Source: Micropterus salmoides
Lineage: Eukaryota; Chordata; Actinopteri; Centrarchiformes; Centrarchidae
Length of the DNA: 64,000 bases
NCBI RefSeq assembly: GCF_014851395.1
Contig: NW_024043372.1
Span: 19,576,977 to 19,640,976 of the forward strand
Direction of reading: 5' to 3'
Below are positions 39,401 through 50,900 of the stretch, piece by piece. How positions within the stretch are numbered: the first letter of the stretch is position 1; each line of letters opens with the position of its first letter. The position numbers and the translations under genes were made by a program. The notes under the pieces were generated by a model. That model did no database searches. It was not told the DNA's origin and worked only from the letters and a program-made list of their open reading frames with translations.

Positions 39401-40714
39401 TATGCTTAATGATAAACTACACTGTTCCAGTCACAGGTGACTTAATTACACAGTGTTTGTCGGGATAGGTCATTTCCTGTCTCATCATAGGGGGACCTTT
39501 GTACTGTTCCTCACCTCATGTGGGCAGCTCTCGCACGGCTGGAAGTGACAGAGACCCCTAGACAGCTGCTCTGGACCTGACGTGCAGCAAGCTTCCACAC
39601 CCTTATCAATGTCATGGTTTACTTTAGTCAAAGAGAAGGCACACAGGGCTGAGTTTTTTTTAGGGTGACCACGCACATCCACCTCTGAAAACACCCCATA
39701 CAGAATGTCATCTCTCTCGTCCAATCTCAGCTCATCTGCCAAGTCCTTCCCCGCTCGTCCAAAGTATGCTGCCTGTAGCCCGTTATACACAATGCTCCTG
39801 AAGCCATCTCTCCTTCTCCTCCTGCGCTTTGGCTCATACCGGCACTCCAGGACCACCTCTCTGTACATCCACACCTCTGGGATCAATATTGGCAGTCGTC
39901 CTAGACGAGTCTGAAAAGGCGAATTGCTCTTTGATGGATTTTCTCTCTGCAGGGACAGGAAGTACACATACTCCTCTGTGGAGAAGCTGTAGATGTAGTC
40001 AATCTTGTAAGAGTCCCGTAGACCAGGGAGTACTGTCAGCCCATTCATGACCATATGAAAGCCATCTTCAGTTGAAAGCGGCCTCATCACTGATATCGAC
40101 CTCCTTGGGTACCTCTGTGCCACTTTGTCATTGACAGAGGCTGCTACAAAAAAGAGCGATGTGGCTGCCTGTTGAACAATGGTGACTTTGGTGCCAAGTG
40201 GGCTGGCCAGACAGTCTGGACAGTTGGTTGGAGAGTTTTGCTCCTTTCTATATAAACACTTAGGCTGTAGTTCTCCAATGTCAATGAAGTAACAGATCCC
40301 ATGCTGTGTACTCCCACAAATGTACAAGTAGGGATTGGGAGATCCATCAGAATCCAATAGTAGAACTTCATTGTCTGTATCCACTGGATCCCCTGGGTCT
40401 GTTTTTATGGCACACACCTGACATGTTTTACATTCAGGACTGCCAACAGGCCCAGTTTTCAGCTCCCATATTTTTTCCATAGAATAGCTTACCGCCTCTA
40501 TTACATTCTGGCATGCAACATACACATCTGGCTGATGCCCCTCTAAGTTCACTGCTATGTTCTGTATAGGTTTGTCTGTTTGGAAGTAGGGGAGGGAGTA
40601 TTTTACAGTAAAATCCGCCACCCTGGGTGGTGTAGAAGCACATGTTTGCTGTCCTGAGGCAGTTTGCGTTTGTATACACATGCACACTGTCAGTAAGGCA
40701 GCCCAAGTGACCAT
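30498..40714 (-). CDS. mst1r: macrophage-stimulating protein receptor (RON receptor tyrosine kinase), complete, 20 coding exons
   Basis: Exons: 40714-39515, 38132-37956, 37708-37589, 37205-37035, 36914-36748, 35914-35782, 35659-35523, 35394-35221, 35095-34996, 34744-34517, 34344-34198, 34091-33929, 33722-33633, 33036-32827, 32728-32651, 32557-32376, 32269-32160, 31314-31149, 31061-30925, 30729-30498. They sum to 4122 nt (1373 codons plus TGA). The ATG at 40714 begins a signal peptide (about 1-21). Domains in order: Sema with a furin-type KRRRRRR (296-302); Cys-rich PSI (500-556); IPT repeats; TM about 940-966; DYR juxtamembrane motif (Tyr1000, the Cbl site in RON/MET); kinase with GKGHFGTV (1071-1078), Lys1095, HRD Asp1189, DFG 1207-1209 and activation-loop Tyr1219/1220. 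The tail has YMSL (1334) and YVNL (1341), the bidentate docking pair. It is called MST1R over MET from its 3p21.31 neighbours and sequence. Its ligand in mammals is MST1, and signalling is at the plasma membrane. Confidence 0.96.
31818..31831. repeat. poly(C) tract in an mst1r intron
   Basis: Fourteen C on the plus strand, in the intron between the exons 32269-32160 and 31314-31149. Confidence 0.9.
37477..37507. repeat. interspersed-repeat motif with a short hairpin in an mst1r intron
   Basis: TGATGAAGACACAGTTGTG followed by TCAAAACGTTA contains the perfect stem GACACA-GT-TGTGTC (37486-37499). The pattern GATGAAG, stem, AAACGTT recurs in fish interspersed repeats. It lies between the mst1r exons 37708-37589 and 37205-37035. 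Confidence 0.4.
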
Positions 40715-40798
40715 CTCCACGTCACAGTCCACCGTGATTGAGTGCTACCTATAAGATACTTTCCTCAAATAGAACATTCTGGAGAACCAGCAGGAGCT
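40715..40798 (-). other. mst1r 5' UTR within the first coding exon
   Basis: A strong acceptor (TTCTCTGTTTTCCCTCGCAG on the minus strand) ends at 40799, so this exon begins at 40798 and carries 84 nt of 5' UTR before the ATG at 40714. A GTG six codons upstream is in frame but there is no reason to use it. Confidence 0.65.
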
Positions 40799-41593
40799 CT
40801 GCGAGGGAAAACAGAGAAGGAATGCTGAGATTTAACAGACAAGAGAGCAGCAACATTCGATTCTCACATTCAACAGAGATTCACTGCTTTTGGTGTAGGC
40901 TGTAAGCTATCCACATCCATGGTAACATAATGTATAAACTGTTAAATACACCAAGAGGAACTGAGGAAAGAGGAAAAAGTATCAGCTGCTGTTCTCTCTC
41001 CAGTCCCCGTGATTAAGTAGTTGCTGCTTTTTCTAATTGAGGCATCAACAAGTTGAGAGAAGCAAGATTGTGACACTTTTAACTTATAGCTGATAATGGC
41101 CGTGGAAAAATAAAAAGTTCTCAGAATCAAGATATAATCTGCTATAGGCAAGTCATGACTTGCTTCAACCTGTAAAGTAACTTTGAAAATGTCCAGGCCT
41201 CCAGAGTGGCCTACCGAGATTAAACATCGAGCAATAACTGAGTTAAACGTTAAAATACCTAAATTAATGGGTAGCTTACAAATGCTTCAGTAGTTATCAT
41301 ATATTCTTATTAATTAACACCACTTTGCAACGGACAACTATTTTAAAAGTTTCACAACATAGAATAACTTTCACGGCTCTATGGGGTGAGAGCATTTAAG
41401 TCAAGAGAACTATAAATAGTAGCCTATAATTGGTAGGCTATTTACGGTAAAATAACATCTTCTCGCAACTAAGCTGATGAGCTGTGAGTTATAACAAAGG
41501 CGTGTTTCCATTAATTCATTAACATGGACCAACAGCTACTCTAGACATCCTCCATTAATAATATGGTCAAATTTAAAAGAAAAATCATCTTAC

Positions 41594-41760
41594 CTGGATG
41601 TAATTTGTTCAGCTGTCTCAAAAATGTGAATTCCTTACGAGTGAAATGTCCTGTGTTAGTGAAGCTCCACTCACTGACCTGCAGCAGAGAACTCACCTGA
41701 CAGCGCCGAAGATCCACTGGCACGGAGTTTACAATGATACTGAACTGCATCGTGTCATTT
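41594..41760 (-). other. predicted noncoding first exon of mst1r
   Basis: On the minus strand two consensus donors occur: CATCCAG then GTAAGA at 41594, and GCTGTCAG then GTGAGT at 41697. Either could join the acceptor at 40798 across an intron of about 0.8-0.9 kb. The start site is not visible. This is inference from splice signals. Confidence 0.4.
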
Positions 41761-43290
41761 AGATAGCCTACAGTCTATAGATGAAAACAGGATCTTACAC
41801 CTAGCTTCAAAATAAAAGCGCGCCGGACACACACACAGCCCTCATGCTGGACTGTGATGATTATCGTTGTTGATGTTTTCAGCAAGAATTCGGTGCATAC
41901 CAAATATGTATTTGCTTTTTTGACTAATGGTTAACTGCTAATTTTCTTTTATTCAATAATAATAGGAAGATCAGACAAAACTTTAACAACGCTGCAGCAG
42001 TTTAATGAAATCATCTAAAGAGGGAGGAAACAGTAACAAATGAGCCTTTTTAAAATCAGAAATAATGGAAATTATGTTCAAAAGCCTTTTATATGCTGAT
42101 TTGAAAACATGATTTGAGCATTGTGCAGTCATATGATGTATGTCCGTAAGTAATAAGAGCTGTACAATAAGGTATACATAAGCTACTATACATACTCTAA
42201 CAATAGTCACAATATAACCATTAGCCACAGATTATACTATAACACTTTACAGTTCAGAATGATATTTGTAAACATCCTTGCATTTGAGCAGAACCATGCA
42301 CTTTATTTAAAACAGTGGGGGAACGTACGTTTACTCAAGAACTGTAGCCTTTTTAAGTACACATTTGATTTACTATACATTAGTGTTTTCTTTTCATGCT
42401 ACTTTATACTAATACTTCATTACATTTCAGAAGGAAATATTGCACTTTTGATATATCATCTGACAGCTTTAGTACTAGTTACTTTACAAATTAAGACTTT
42501 TGCATTCAAAACATATGATATTATTAATCAAACTAGAAGTGCAGCTGAAGTGATTAGTCAATTAATCAGTTAGTCTTACTTGTAACAGGTTATTTTTACA
42601 GTGTGGTATTAGTACTTTTCCTTGGGTAGGCCAAATAATCTGAATATAGCCTACTATTTCCTCCACCAAAGGTTTTAAATAAGTACCCTATATTAAATTG
42701 TCCCCATATGTTGCAACATGTTCTGAGAGAGAGATTTAAGATTTATTTTGAAAGTTGAAGACTGGAAATCCTGTAGTCAATCTGACTTGCTTGACTCCGA
42801 TATTCCTCAAGTAGGTGCTGGTGCTGTCCTCTCAAGCCGCGCCCGCAACAAGGAAGTATAAAATACTTGCGAAATCTGACCACTTCAAAAATATCCTCAT
42901 CGTTTCCTTCCCAAGAGTCATATCATATCACCAACTGCAACTCCTTTTTCCACACAGGCGTCATAGTGTCAAAAGTAATGGAAAAACGTTATCACCATTT
43001 GTAAACAGTGTGTCCTATCTTGATGCCTGTAGGATTTTTGCCAAAAATGCATTGCTTGCAGATGAGGAATGAAGTTACTCCTCACATACAGGCAACTCCA
43101 GCCAGGAAGTTATGAGAAGAATGTATTCACTCTCTAGTAACACCACCTCATATAATGTTGTAATGTGACTGTGAAAAGTTTGCGTTACCATATTCTTCCA
43201 AAGGAGAATTCACTTAAGAGTATGTAGGACTAAACAAACATACCTGCAGTAAACTGAGCTATGAAATTTAGATTAAATTAGATTACATTA

Positions 43291-43322
43291 GCCTCAACTT
43301 GATACGTAATGATGAATAATGT
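43291..43322. repeat. 32-bp direct repeat, copy 1
   Basis: GCCTCAACTTGATACGTAAT then GATGAATAATGT. It differs at one position from copy 2 at 44177-44208, 886 bp away. The flanks are not similar. Confidence 0.9.
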
Positions 43323-44176
43323 TCGCGTAAGAAATATTTTGTGTTGCGGGATCATCTCCAAAATGTATTTCTAAGATCAAATTCACAGAGAAGGTTTTAA
43401 AGTAAATTTCCATAAAATGGTTATTTGTGAGTGACAAAGCCAACTTTTACTTGATGTTAGGCTTTGTTGTTTCAGATAGTTTAGCTTTATTGTTTATAGG
43501 TTTAGCTGTACAGTAATTTTATCCTACTATTCATTCTGATTATAATTACAGTAAAACAAATAACCATATTTATGTTGTTTACATCAGTGTCTAATTGTAC
43601 CATAAGCTCAAGTTTTGTGTTTAAGGATGATTTTAAATGTGTCAATTTATTATGGTTTACCAAACACTGTCTATTGGATAGGGTATGTATATAAAAAAAG
43701 TGATACTGTCAATAAACCATCTGATCCACACAAAATACTGTAATATGTTGATTAGTCTGAAAAAGCATATACAAATAAAAATGATTACTGTAATTTCTGC
43801 CAGAGGAACATCTTTGACAGTGATTGACAGTGATCTATATACTATATTCAGTGGTTATTAGGAATAAATAAATGAATTTGATGGTTCATAAACGCTTCTT
43901 GTATAGTGCGCATACATGTAAAAAAAAAAAAAAAGATGTGTTTTCTGGAAATAAAACTTTGGCAACTAAACGTATTTCATGAACTATTCATTTTCCTTTC
44001 AAAATCCTTACAGTGACAATATGATCCTTTTTTTTGAAATTGTACCACACAAAATGATATCTGTTTTATGAAGTAATGCAATTGAGTCATCATATTAAAT
44101 GTAATTGCAGGCTACTTTTTAAATCTTATTTTAAAGTTGTCTGTTCTTCATTCATAACATGGTTTGTCATCTTACT

Positions 44177-44208
44177 GCCTCAACTTGATATGTAATGATG
44201 AATAATGT
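44177..44208. repeat. 32-bp direct repeat, copy 2
   Basis: GCCTCAACTTGATATGTAAT then GATGAATAATGT, with T in place of C relative to copy 1. It lies about 0.7 kb upstream of the uba7 start codon. Confidence 0.9.
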
Positions 44209-44718
44209 CTGGTCACTGCAATACTTTCTTCTGTAAGGGTATTTTACTCTTCTCCAGACTAAGCTTGCTGAACTGAATGATAGACACATTAAGCAATATT
44301 AGGGTGTATCACTGTTATTGTTCCCATGGAAATGTTAAAGGTGCCCTTCAGACATGTTTTAAGACAAATGAAAATACTAATACTCATTTGAATAATAAGT
44401 TTTATCTGATATGGTTTTTCCACAAAAAAACGTCAGTTAACTGGTTAAAATTGTCCTAAAAATCACATCTACTCCTTTTCCCTCACTGAAAAAAAACTTG
44501 TAAAACACTGTAAGATCAAACATTCAAGTGAAGTCACAATGAACAGAAAACAGTTTTGAGTTGAGTAGGACTTTATATAGGCAAGAAAAATCCTTCAAAA
44601 TATCTGATAATCTCAGGAGTTCCCGAACTAACGAATAGCCTACATAAACTTATGTGTATGCGTCCCACTCAGATCCTCCATTTCTAGCTTCCAAACCACA
44701 ATCGACAAACAGTCATTA

Positions 44719-44736
44719 GTCGCCCTCTAGTGGCCA
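44719..44736 (-). promoter_or_regulatory. CTCF motif TGGCCACTAGAGGGCGAC
   Basis: On the minus strand this matches the vertebrate CTCF core (TGGCCASYAGRGGGCG) at essentially every position. It lies 178 bp upstream of the uba7 ATG, in the spacer between divergent genes, a usual place for an insulator. Occupancy is not known from sequence. Confidence 0.6.
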
Positions 44737-44739
44737 AAG

Positions 44740-44747
44740 CCGGAAGT
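44740..44747 (+). promoter_or_regulatory. ETS-family site CCGGAAGT
   Basis: A consensus ETS core immediately upstream of the ISRE. Adjacent ETS and IRF sites are common in immune-gene promoters. Confidence 0.45.
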
Positions 44748-44752
44748 CCTTC

Positions 44753-44766
44753 TGGAAACTGAAACT
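44753..44766 (+). promoter_or_regulatory. interferon-stimulated response element of uba7
   Basis: TGGAAACTGAAACT fits the ISRE consensus GGGAAANNGAAACT at all but the first base. It lies about 148 bp upstream of the start codon. ISGF3 (STAT1/STAT2/IRF9) binds such elements, and UBA7 is an interferon-induced gene in vertebrates. Confidence 0.8.
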
Positions 44767-44772
44767 AAGATC

Positions 44773-44784
44773 TGAAACGAAAGT
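44773..44784 (+). promoter_or_regulatory. IRF element TGAAACGAAAGT
   Basis: It contains AAACGAAA, which fits the IRF-E AANNGAAA, six bases after the ISRE. A degenerate third element in the other orientation (ACTTTCTGTTCC) lies at 44806-44817. Confidence 0.6.
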
Positions 44785-44913
44785 GATCATTTGTCACACC
44801 GATTTACTTTCTGTTCCTGATGAGACCTGTTTGGTTGTTGTAGTGAGGTGTCAGTTCAACTGATCCGTTCAAACTGGTCATCTCATATTGGATACTGTCA
44901 GTTTAAGCGCACC

Positions 44914-47900
44914 ATGTCAGTAATCGGTGAAATCGATGAAGGATTCTACTCCAGACAGCTGTAAGTACCACCGGCACCACACTCTGATGAGGGATGAGTT
45001 TAACTGTATAGACCGCAGGCCGTCAGATCCACTTATACTTTTACCTGCACAGGTATGTTCTGGGTCATGAGGCGATGCACCGGATGGGCACAGCCAACGT
45101 CCTCATAGCAGGTATGCGTGGTCTTGGAGTAGAAATAGCCAAGAATGTGATCCTGTCCGGAGTGAAGTCTGTCACCGTCCAGGATGAAGGCCAGACAGTG
45201 TGGAGCGACCTGTCCTCCCAGGTACTTAACCATGTGGTGCCTCTTTGTTAAAATAAATGTATAAATACAAAACGCTTTTAGGAGAGATAAGTGGCAGATG
45301 TAGGCCTAACTCAAAGACTATGGTTAAAGTAAACAACTTCCTGTTAGAGCAACACCAACTTCTATCCTGTTAAAGTGATTCTTTTTTAAACTCTTTCTTG
45401 TGTATTTAAATGACAGATGGGATGAGATTATATAATGGCAATAATAAAACATTCTTGCATCATTAAAAGGCCAATGTTTTAACTTAATAAATCTTACTTC
45501 AGCTACTTCACAAGTAATAAAATAATTGTAGAAATTGAAAAGCAAAAGGGTGAGTGTGTTGGTAATTGTAAATAGCTTTTTCAAATGCAGTCAGTTTACT
45601 TTCACTGTTAAGCACATATACTCCCCTCCCCCTCCTACAATAAGTTATTACCATAAAAGGATTATTAGTAAGATAAGATAAGATGTAACTTAATTAATCC
45701 CCCATACGGGAAATTTAGGTTCACATAGCAGCACCGAGAAAAGTAAAAGAACAGATGCAATAATGTAGAATCAGTGACATTCAACCAGATGTATAAATAT
45801 AGATGTATACACTGTATACTCACTATATATGATCGGTATACAAATAGCATTCTATGTAGATGTTTAAATATTAACACATTGTTTACACACTTTATACAAT
45901 TAATATGCGATATACGATAATTATTTACAACCAGATAAATGTCACTGAGAGATAATCAGGAATTGAGTTCCGTCAGTTTGGTGCTGTGGTGTTGTGGAGC
46001 CTGATGGCTGATGGCACAAATGAGCCTCCAAAGCGCTTTGAGGCTCGGGGCTTGATGAGTTTGTGGCTGAAGGAGTTCCTGAGCTGCCTCAGCTCAGCAT
46101 AGAGAGGTTGTTCATGATGGTTTTCAGCTTCCCTCTCATCCTCCTCTCAGTCACTGCCTCCACAATGTCCAGTTCCATCCCCACCTCTGAGCTGGCCTTC
46201 CTCACTTGCCCAGTTTGTTGGCGCCACAAGTCCCGATGCCACCTGGTAGAACATCCGTAGCAGTCTGGCGCACAAGTTGAATGGCCTGAGCCATCTCAGA
46301 AAGAACAGCCGGCTCTGTCCTTTCCTGTAGAGGTTCTTGCTGTTGTGTCTGTCCAGTCCAATTTGTTGTTTAGTTGAACCCCCAGGAACTTGTAGGTGTC
46401 CACCATCTCTACTCCCTCACCCCTTATTATGACAGGGGTGTGTGGCCTCTTGCTGCATCTGAAATCCACCACCAGTGACTGCTAAGATTTAAAGGCTTTA
46501 AAAGACTTTATCTAACAACATGTAATTTTGAGTTTGATGGTTCTTTCTTGACCTTGGAAACATGTAAATTGGGAACATTTACCGTTTCATGAGAACCGAG
46601 GAAACTCAACTTGCTGTTGAAACCTGTGTGATACAGTCAAAAGCTCCAGAACAAGTCAGTAGAGGTGAACCTTGAGTCAACCTGTAATTTCATTGTTATA
46701 CCAGTTTTTCCTGAAGGAGTCCCATCTTGGTCAGAACCGAGCCACGTGCTCCCTTCAACAGCTGTCTGTCTTAAACCCACATGTGCACGTGTCAGCCCAC
46801 ACCGAACCACTGGATGACGAACTGCTTCTGCAATTCCAGGTACTTTGCTGTAGTATCTAACGGTGCAGACAGGCTTCATATTGATATCCTTTTAAAGTTG
46901 AGATGACAAAACCAAATGATTAGCTTTTCTGTCTGTCACTAATTTCTGTCTGATATGGTCCACATTTTTCAGGTGGTGGTCCTCACTGACTCCTCACTGG
47001 ATGATCAGAAGCATTTTGGTGAGCTCTGTCATTTGCATAGTATCAAGTTCATCGTAGCAGACACCAAAGGACTCTGTGGGTAAGTGGGCAACACAAACTG
47101 AGACCATCAGTATTTTATATAATTAATAATGCATGAAGGGAAGACGTAAAAATCTTTTCATTTGCAGTCAGTTGTTCTGTGACTTTGGGGAGGAGTTTGA
47201 GGTCTTGGACCAGGATGGAGAGATGCCTGCATCAGCGATGATACAAAGTATCACCAAGGTAAGACTCTCCATTTGCTCTGTGCTGCTGGCATATTAAAAG
47301 TCTCTCTAACACATCAAGCCATCCATTTTAAAACCTGCTTGTCCTGCTAAGAGATGTGTAACATTCACAACTATGGGAAAGAAGAGTTACTAGTTCAGCT
47401 AACCTGCATATCTTTGGACTGTGAAAGGAACTCCAAATATGCACAGGAAGAACATATGAACTCCACATAGAAGACCTCTCTGACCTGTCTGATAAAAAAT
47501 TATATAATTTACAATCCAAATGTCTTTTACAGGATTTCTAAAAGTGTAAAAAAATAAGCTTACTTGAACATTACTACCGGAATATTTCTTTCAGATTTAA
47601 AGGTTGTCAATATGTCTTTATTCTAGGACAATCCTGGAGTGGTGCTTTGCGCAGATGACCAGAATCATGGATTTTCAGATGGCTCCAAAGTTTCCTTCTC
47701 TGAAGTCCAAGGCATGACGGAGCTCAACAGCATCGGACCTGTGGAGATCAAAGTCCGTGGTTAGTGTTACATTGCCATAATTACTTTGTTTCTTACCTCT
47801 GCTGTTTAGACACAGTGTAACACACAGTGGAGCCATGCTTTCACGCGGCAGCCCTCTACATGGCACTCAGCATTTTCAACTTTTCCAAGTAGCATCCCAG

Positions 47901-50900
47901 AAGAACTTAATTGTTGTTATGAGAATTCATCTTTGTCTCACTGTCACCACTATCCCCAGGCCAGTTCTCCTTCAGTATTGGTGACACGTCAGCCTTTTCT
48001 AAGTATGAAAAGGGTGGAGTAGTGACTGAAGTTAAACAGCCCTGCACGCTAAATTTTGTAAGTATCAACATTTAGTTTGAACTTGTATAATTTTTGCTTT
48101 TGAAATAGTGTACCCTTTGTTAATAAGATAACCACAACATATATTGCAGAAACAACTGAGTGAGGCTCTACTGGATCATCAGCTGATTGTGATGAATGAT
48201 TTTGGGAAAGAATCGAGGCACAACACCCTGCACTTGGCTTTCCAAGCCCTCCATAGCTTTATGAAGAAAGAACAGCGACTCCCTCGTCCTCGGTCCCAGG
48301 TCAGTGAGGGTTACAGGTTACTACAGGCAGTTAATTTTACAAAACAAGTTGTTTGATCATTTAAAAAATTTAACAGGTAAAACAAGCTAATCAGGATATG
48401 GTGTTGAAGTGTAATCATTAAAGCAGTTTACAGGATTGAGTCCACTCACATCTTGACATGGTTCTTCCCGTACAGTCAGATGCAGATTCCCTGCTTGTCA
48501 TGGTGAGAGAGCTGAATACAGCCGCACAGCTGGAACAGCTGGATGAAGCTGCGGTGCAAAAACTGTCCTACACAGCCCAGGGTGACTTGGCTCCTATCAC
48601 TGCTTTCATTGGAGGCCTTGCTGCTCAAGAAGTTATCAAGGTGAGTTCAAACTATGATGCGTGTAACATAAGTTTCATCTGTGAGTTTTTGATGGCGTAT
48701 AACACCGCTATTGTTACACTGTGTATATGAATTATACATAACTTAGCACTTACTGCGTGGTGTACAAAGCTGAATGGATTTTTCTCTGTGCACTCTGTAA
48801 CGTCCCTGCAGGCCTGCAGTGGGAAATTTCTGCCTCTTCGGCAGTGGCTATATTTTGATGCACTGGAGTGCCTCCCTGAAGAGGCGGAACGACTGGCAGA
48901 GGGCTCCTTTTCAGCAGTATATTAAGAGATTTCTAGATTAAAACATTTACAACAATAAAGCACACATATCAATCTGTAATATCAGACTTCTGATGTCAAT
49001 TCCATGTTTTTGTTCTCCTCTCTGACAGAGGGGCACGAGGCACGATGGACAGGTCGCTGTGTTTGGGTCAGCGTTCCAGGAGCAGCTTGAGAAGCAGAAG
49101 TATTTCCTGGTGAGGGCAGGTTTGAGATTTGTCCAGCAGGGGGAACACTCTGCTCTGGAAACCCAGAGCTCCATCTGTGTTTGCCTTTGATTTTGTCTGG
49201 TGTTGATGCATGATGGCACATGCAGGAAACGGCTGGGATCCAGGTGGCATTTCCTGCCAGTTTTGACTTCTTGGTATGCAGGGGCCGTTTAACAGTGCCA
49301 TGCCCTTTTTCTGTTTCCTTTAAAAGTGTTATTTTTACTGTTGTTTACGTGTGTGTTTTAGAGAGAGATTTAGAAAGTGCATGCATGTTTCTTTTACCAC
49401 AGTAAAATACTGCATGCAAAGTATGTGAGTGAAAGTGAAAGAGGCGATATGTAACAATAGATACAATTTTTTTGCTACATTTTAAAAGACAAAATTGCCC
49501 TTATCTCTAAAATGTAGCTTTTATGTGATGACACTCACTTGCATTGCATAAGGTAATACATTTAGTCTCACACAGTCTCTTTTTTCAAGGTTGGAGCTGG
49601 CGCTATTGGCTGTGAGCTTCTTAAAAACTTTGCCCTCATTGGACTTGGTGCTGGAGAAAAAGGGCACATCACTATAACAGACATGGACTTTATAGAACGA
49701 TCCAACTTGAATCGACAGTTCCTGTTCAGGTCTCAGGACATTGGGGTGAGAAACGCACAGTACAGCGAATAATAACCTCCTCTTTCACATGCCATCATAG
49801 CATAGGGTCAGAGGTCTTTCCTAAATTACAGGGTGAAGGTACTGTTACAGTCTGAAGTAGTGTGTGTCAGATTACACATAGCTGCCATGTTCCATCATTT
49901 GTGGCTGTTTGGTTCTGCAGTTTACTTTAGGAGTATATCAGACAAATGATCTCTCATGTCTGTGTAAACAACTTACGCAACACATAGTTTAGTGCAGTTA
50001 GAGGGAATGTTGATAGAAAATCTGCTGCAATTCTGGAGAGAAATGTGCTGATTCTGCTGATGAGCAGAGAGAATACAGTATCTTGACGAGACTCTAAACA
50101 TACAGGATGAATTATTGAAGACCAAGTATGTCTGCTTTAGGCGTTAGATTTTAGTGATTTGTTGGAATAGTCAAATAACATATCTGGATAAAAGATAACA
50201 TTTTATTTTACTCTCTCTAAAACTGTCATTACCTACATTGTTCACATACATTATCTCCCAGACACACTGTCCATTTGCTTGTCCGTAAACAGAAACCAAA
50301 ATCGGAAGTTGCAGCCAAAGCAGTGCGAGAGATGAACCCAATGATCAAAATCACCGCTCACCAAAATCGTCTGGACCCTGACAGCGAAGGACTGTATGAT
50401 TACAACTTCTTCATGGGTCTCGATGGAGTGGCTGCAGCCCTCGACAATGTGGAAGCCAGTGAGGGCACTTACTCTTCATTACCATTATTACACTACTTTC
50501 TCATTACGACAGTGATTATACCAGAGTATTTACAGTACGTATTTGACTACAAAACCAAAAGAATATTGTACATTAAAACCCTCTTTTTGCTGCCTAGGGG
50601 TCTATCTTGATAAATGCTGCGTTCAACACCAGAAGCCCATGTTGGAGGGAGGAACTCTAGGAAGCAAGGGTCATACTCTGGTGGTGGTGCCTCACCTGAC
50701 AGAGTCTTATGGGCCGGGCATAAAAAGTTCTAATAATGCCATCCCACTGTGCACTCTCAAGAACTTCCCTCACCGCATTGAGCACACCCTGCAGGTATGA
50801 TGCAGACTTCTAATTAAGTCTAGTTAATCTTTAAGTATGAATTATACAGATTGATTTATCTAGTTGTTGCATTGGAATTCTAGTACGTTATGGTGGTGTT

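Larger units (their letters stand above)
41830..44700. other. spacer between divergent mst1r and uba7
   Basis: AT-rich with no recognisable exon. A 32-bp near-exact direct repeat occurs twice (43291-43322 and 44177-44208). The open frame at 42815-43072 has no domain I recognise and lacks supporting splice context. Confidence 0.5.

Noticed and set aside
40715..40732. GTG start giving six more N-terminal residues to mst1r
   Set aside because: The ATG at 40714 directly begins a good signal peptide; the upstream GTG has no support.
42815..43072. 85-codon open frame between mst1r and uba7
   Set aside because: No recognised domain and no supporting promoter or splice signals.
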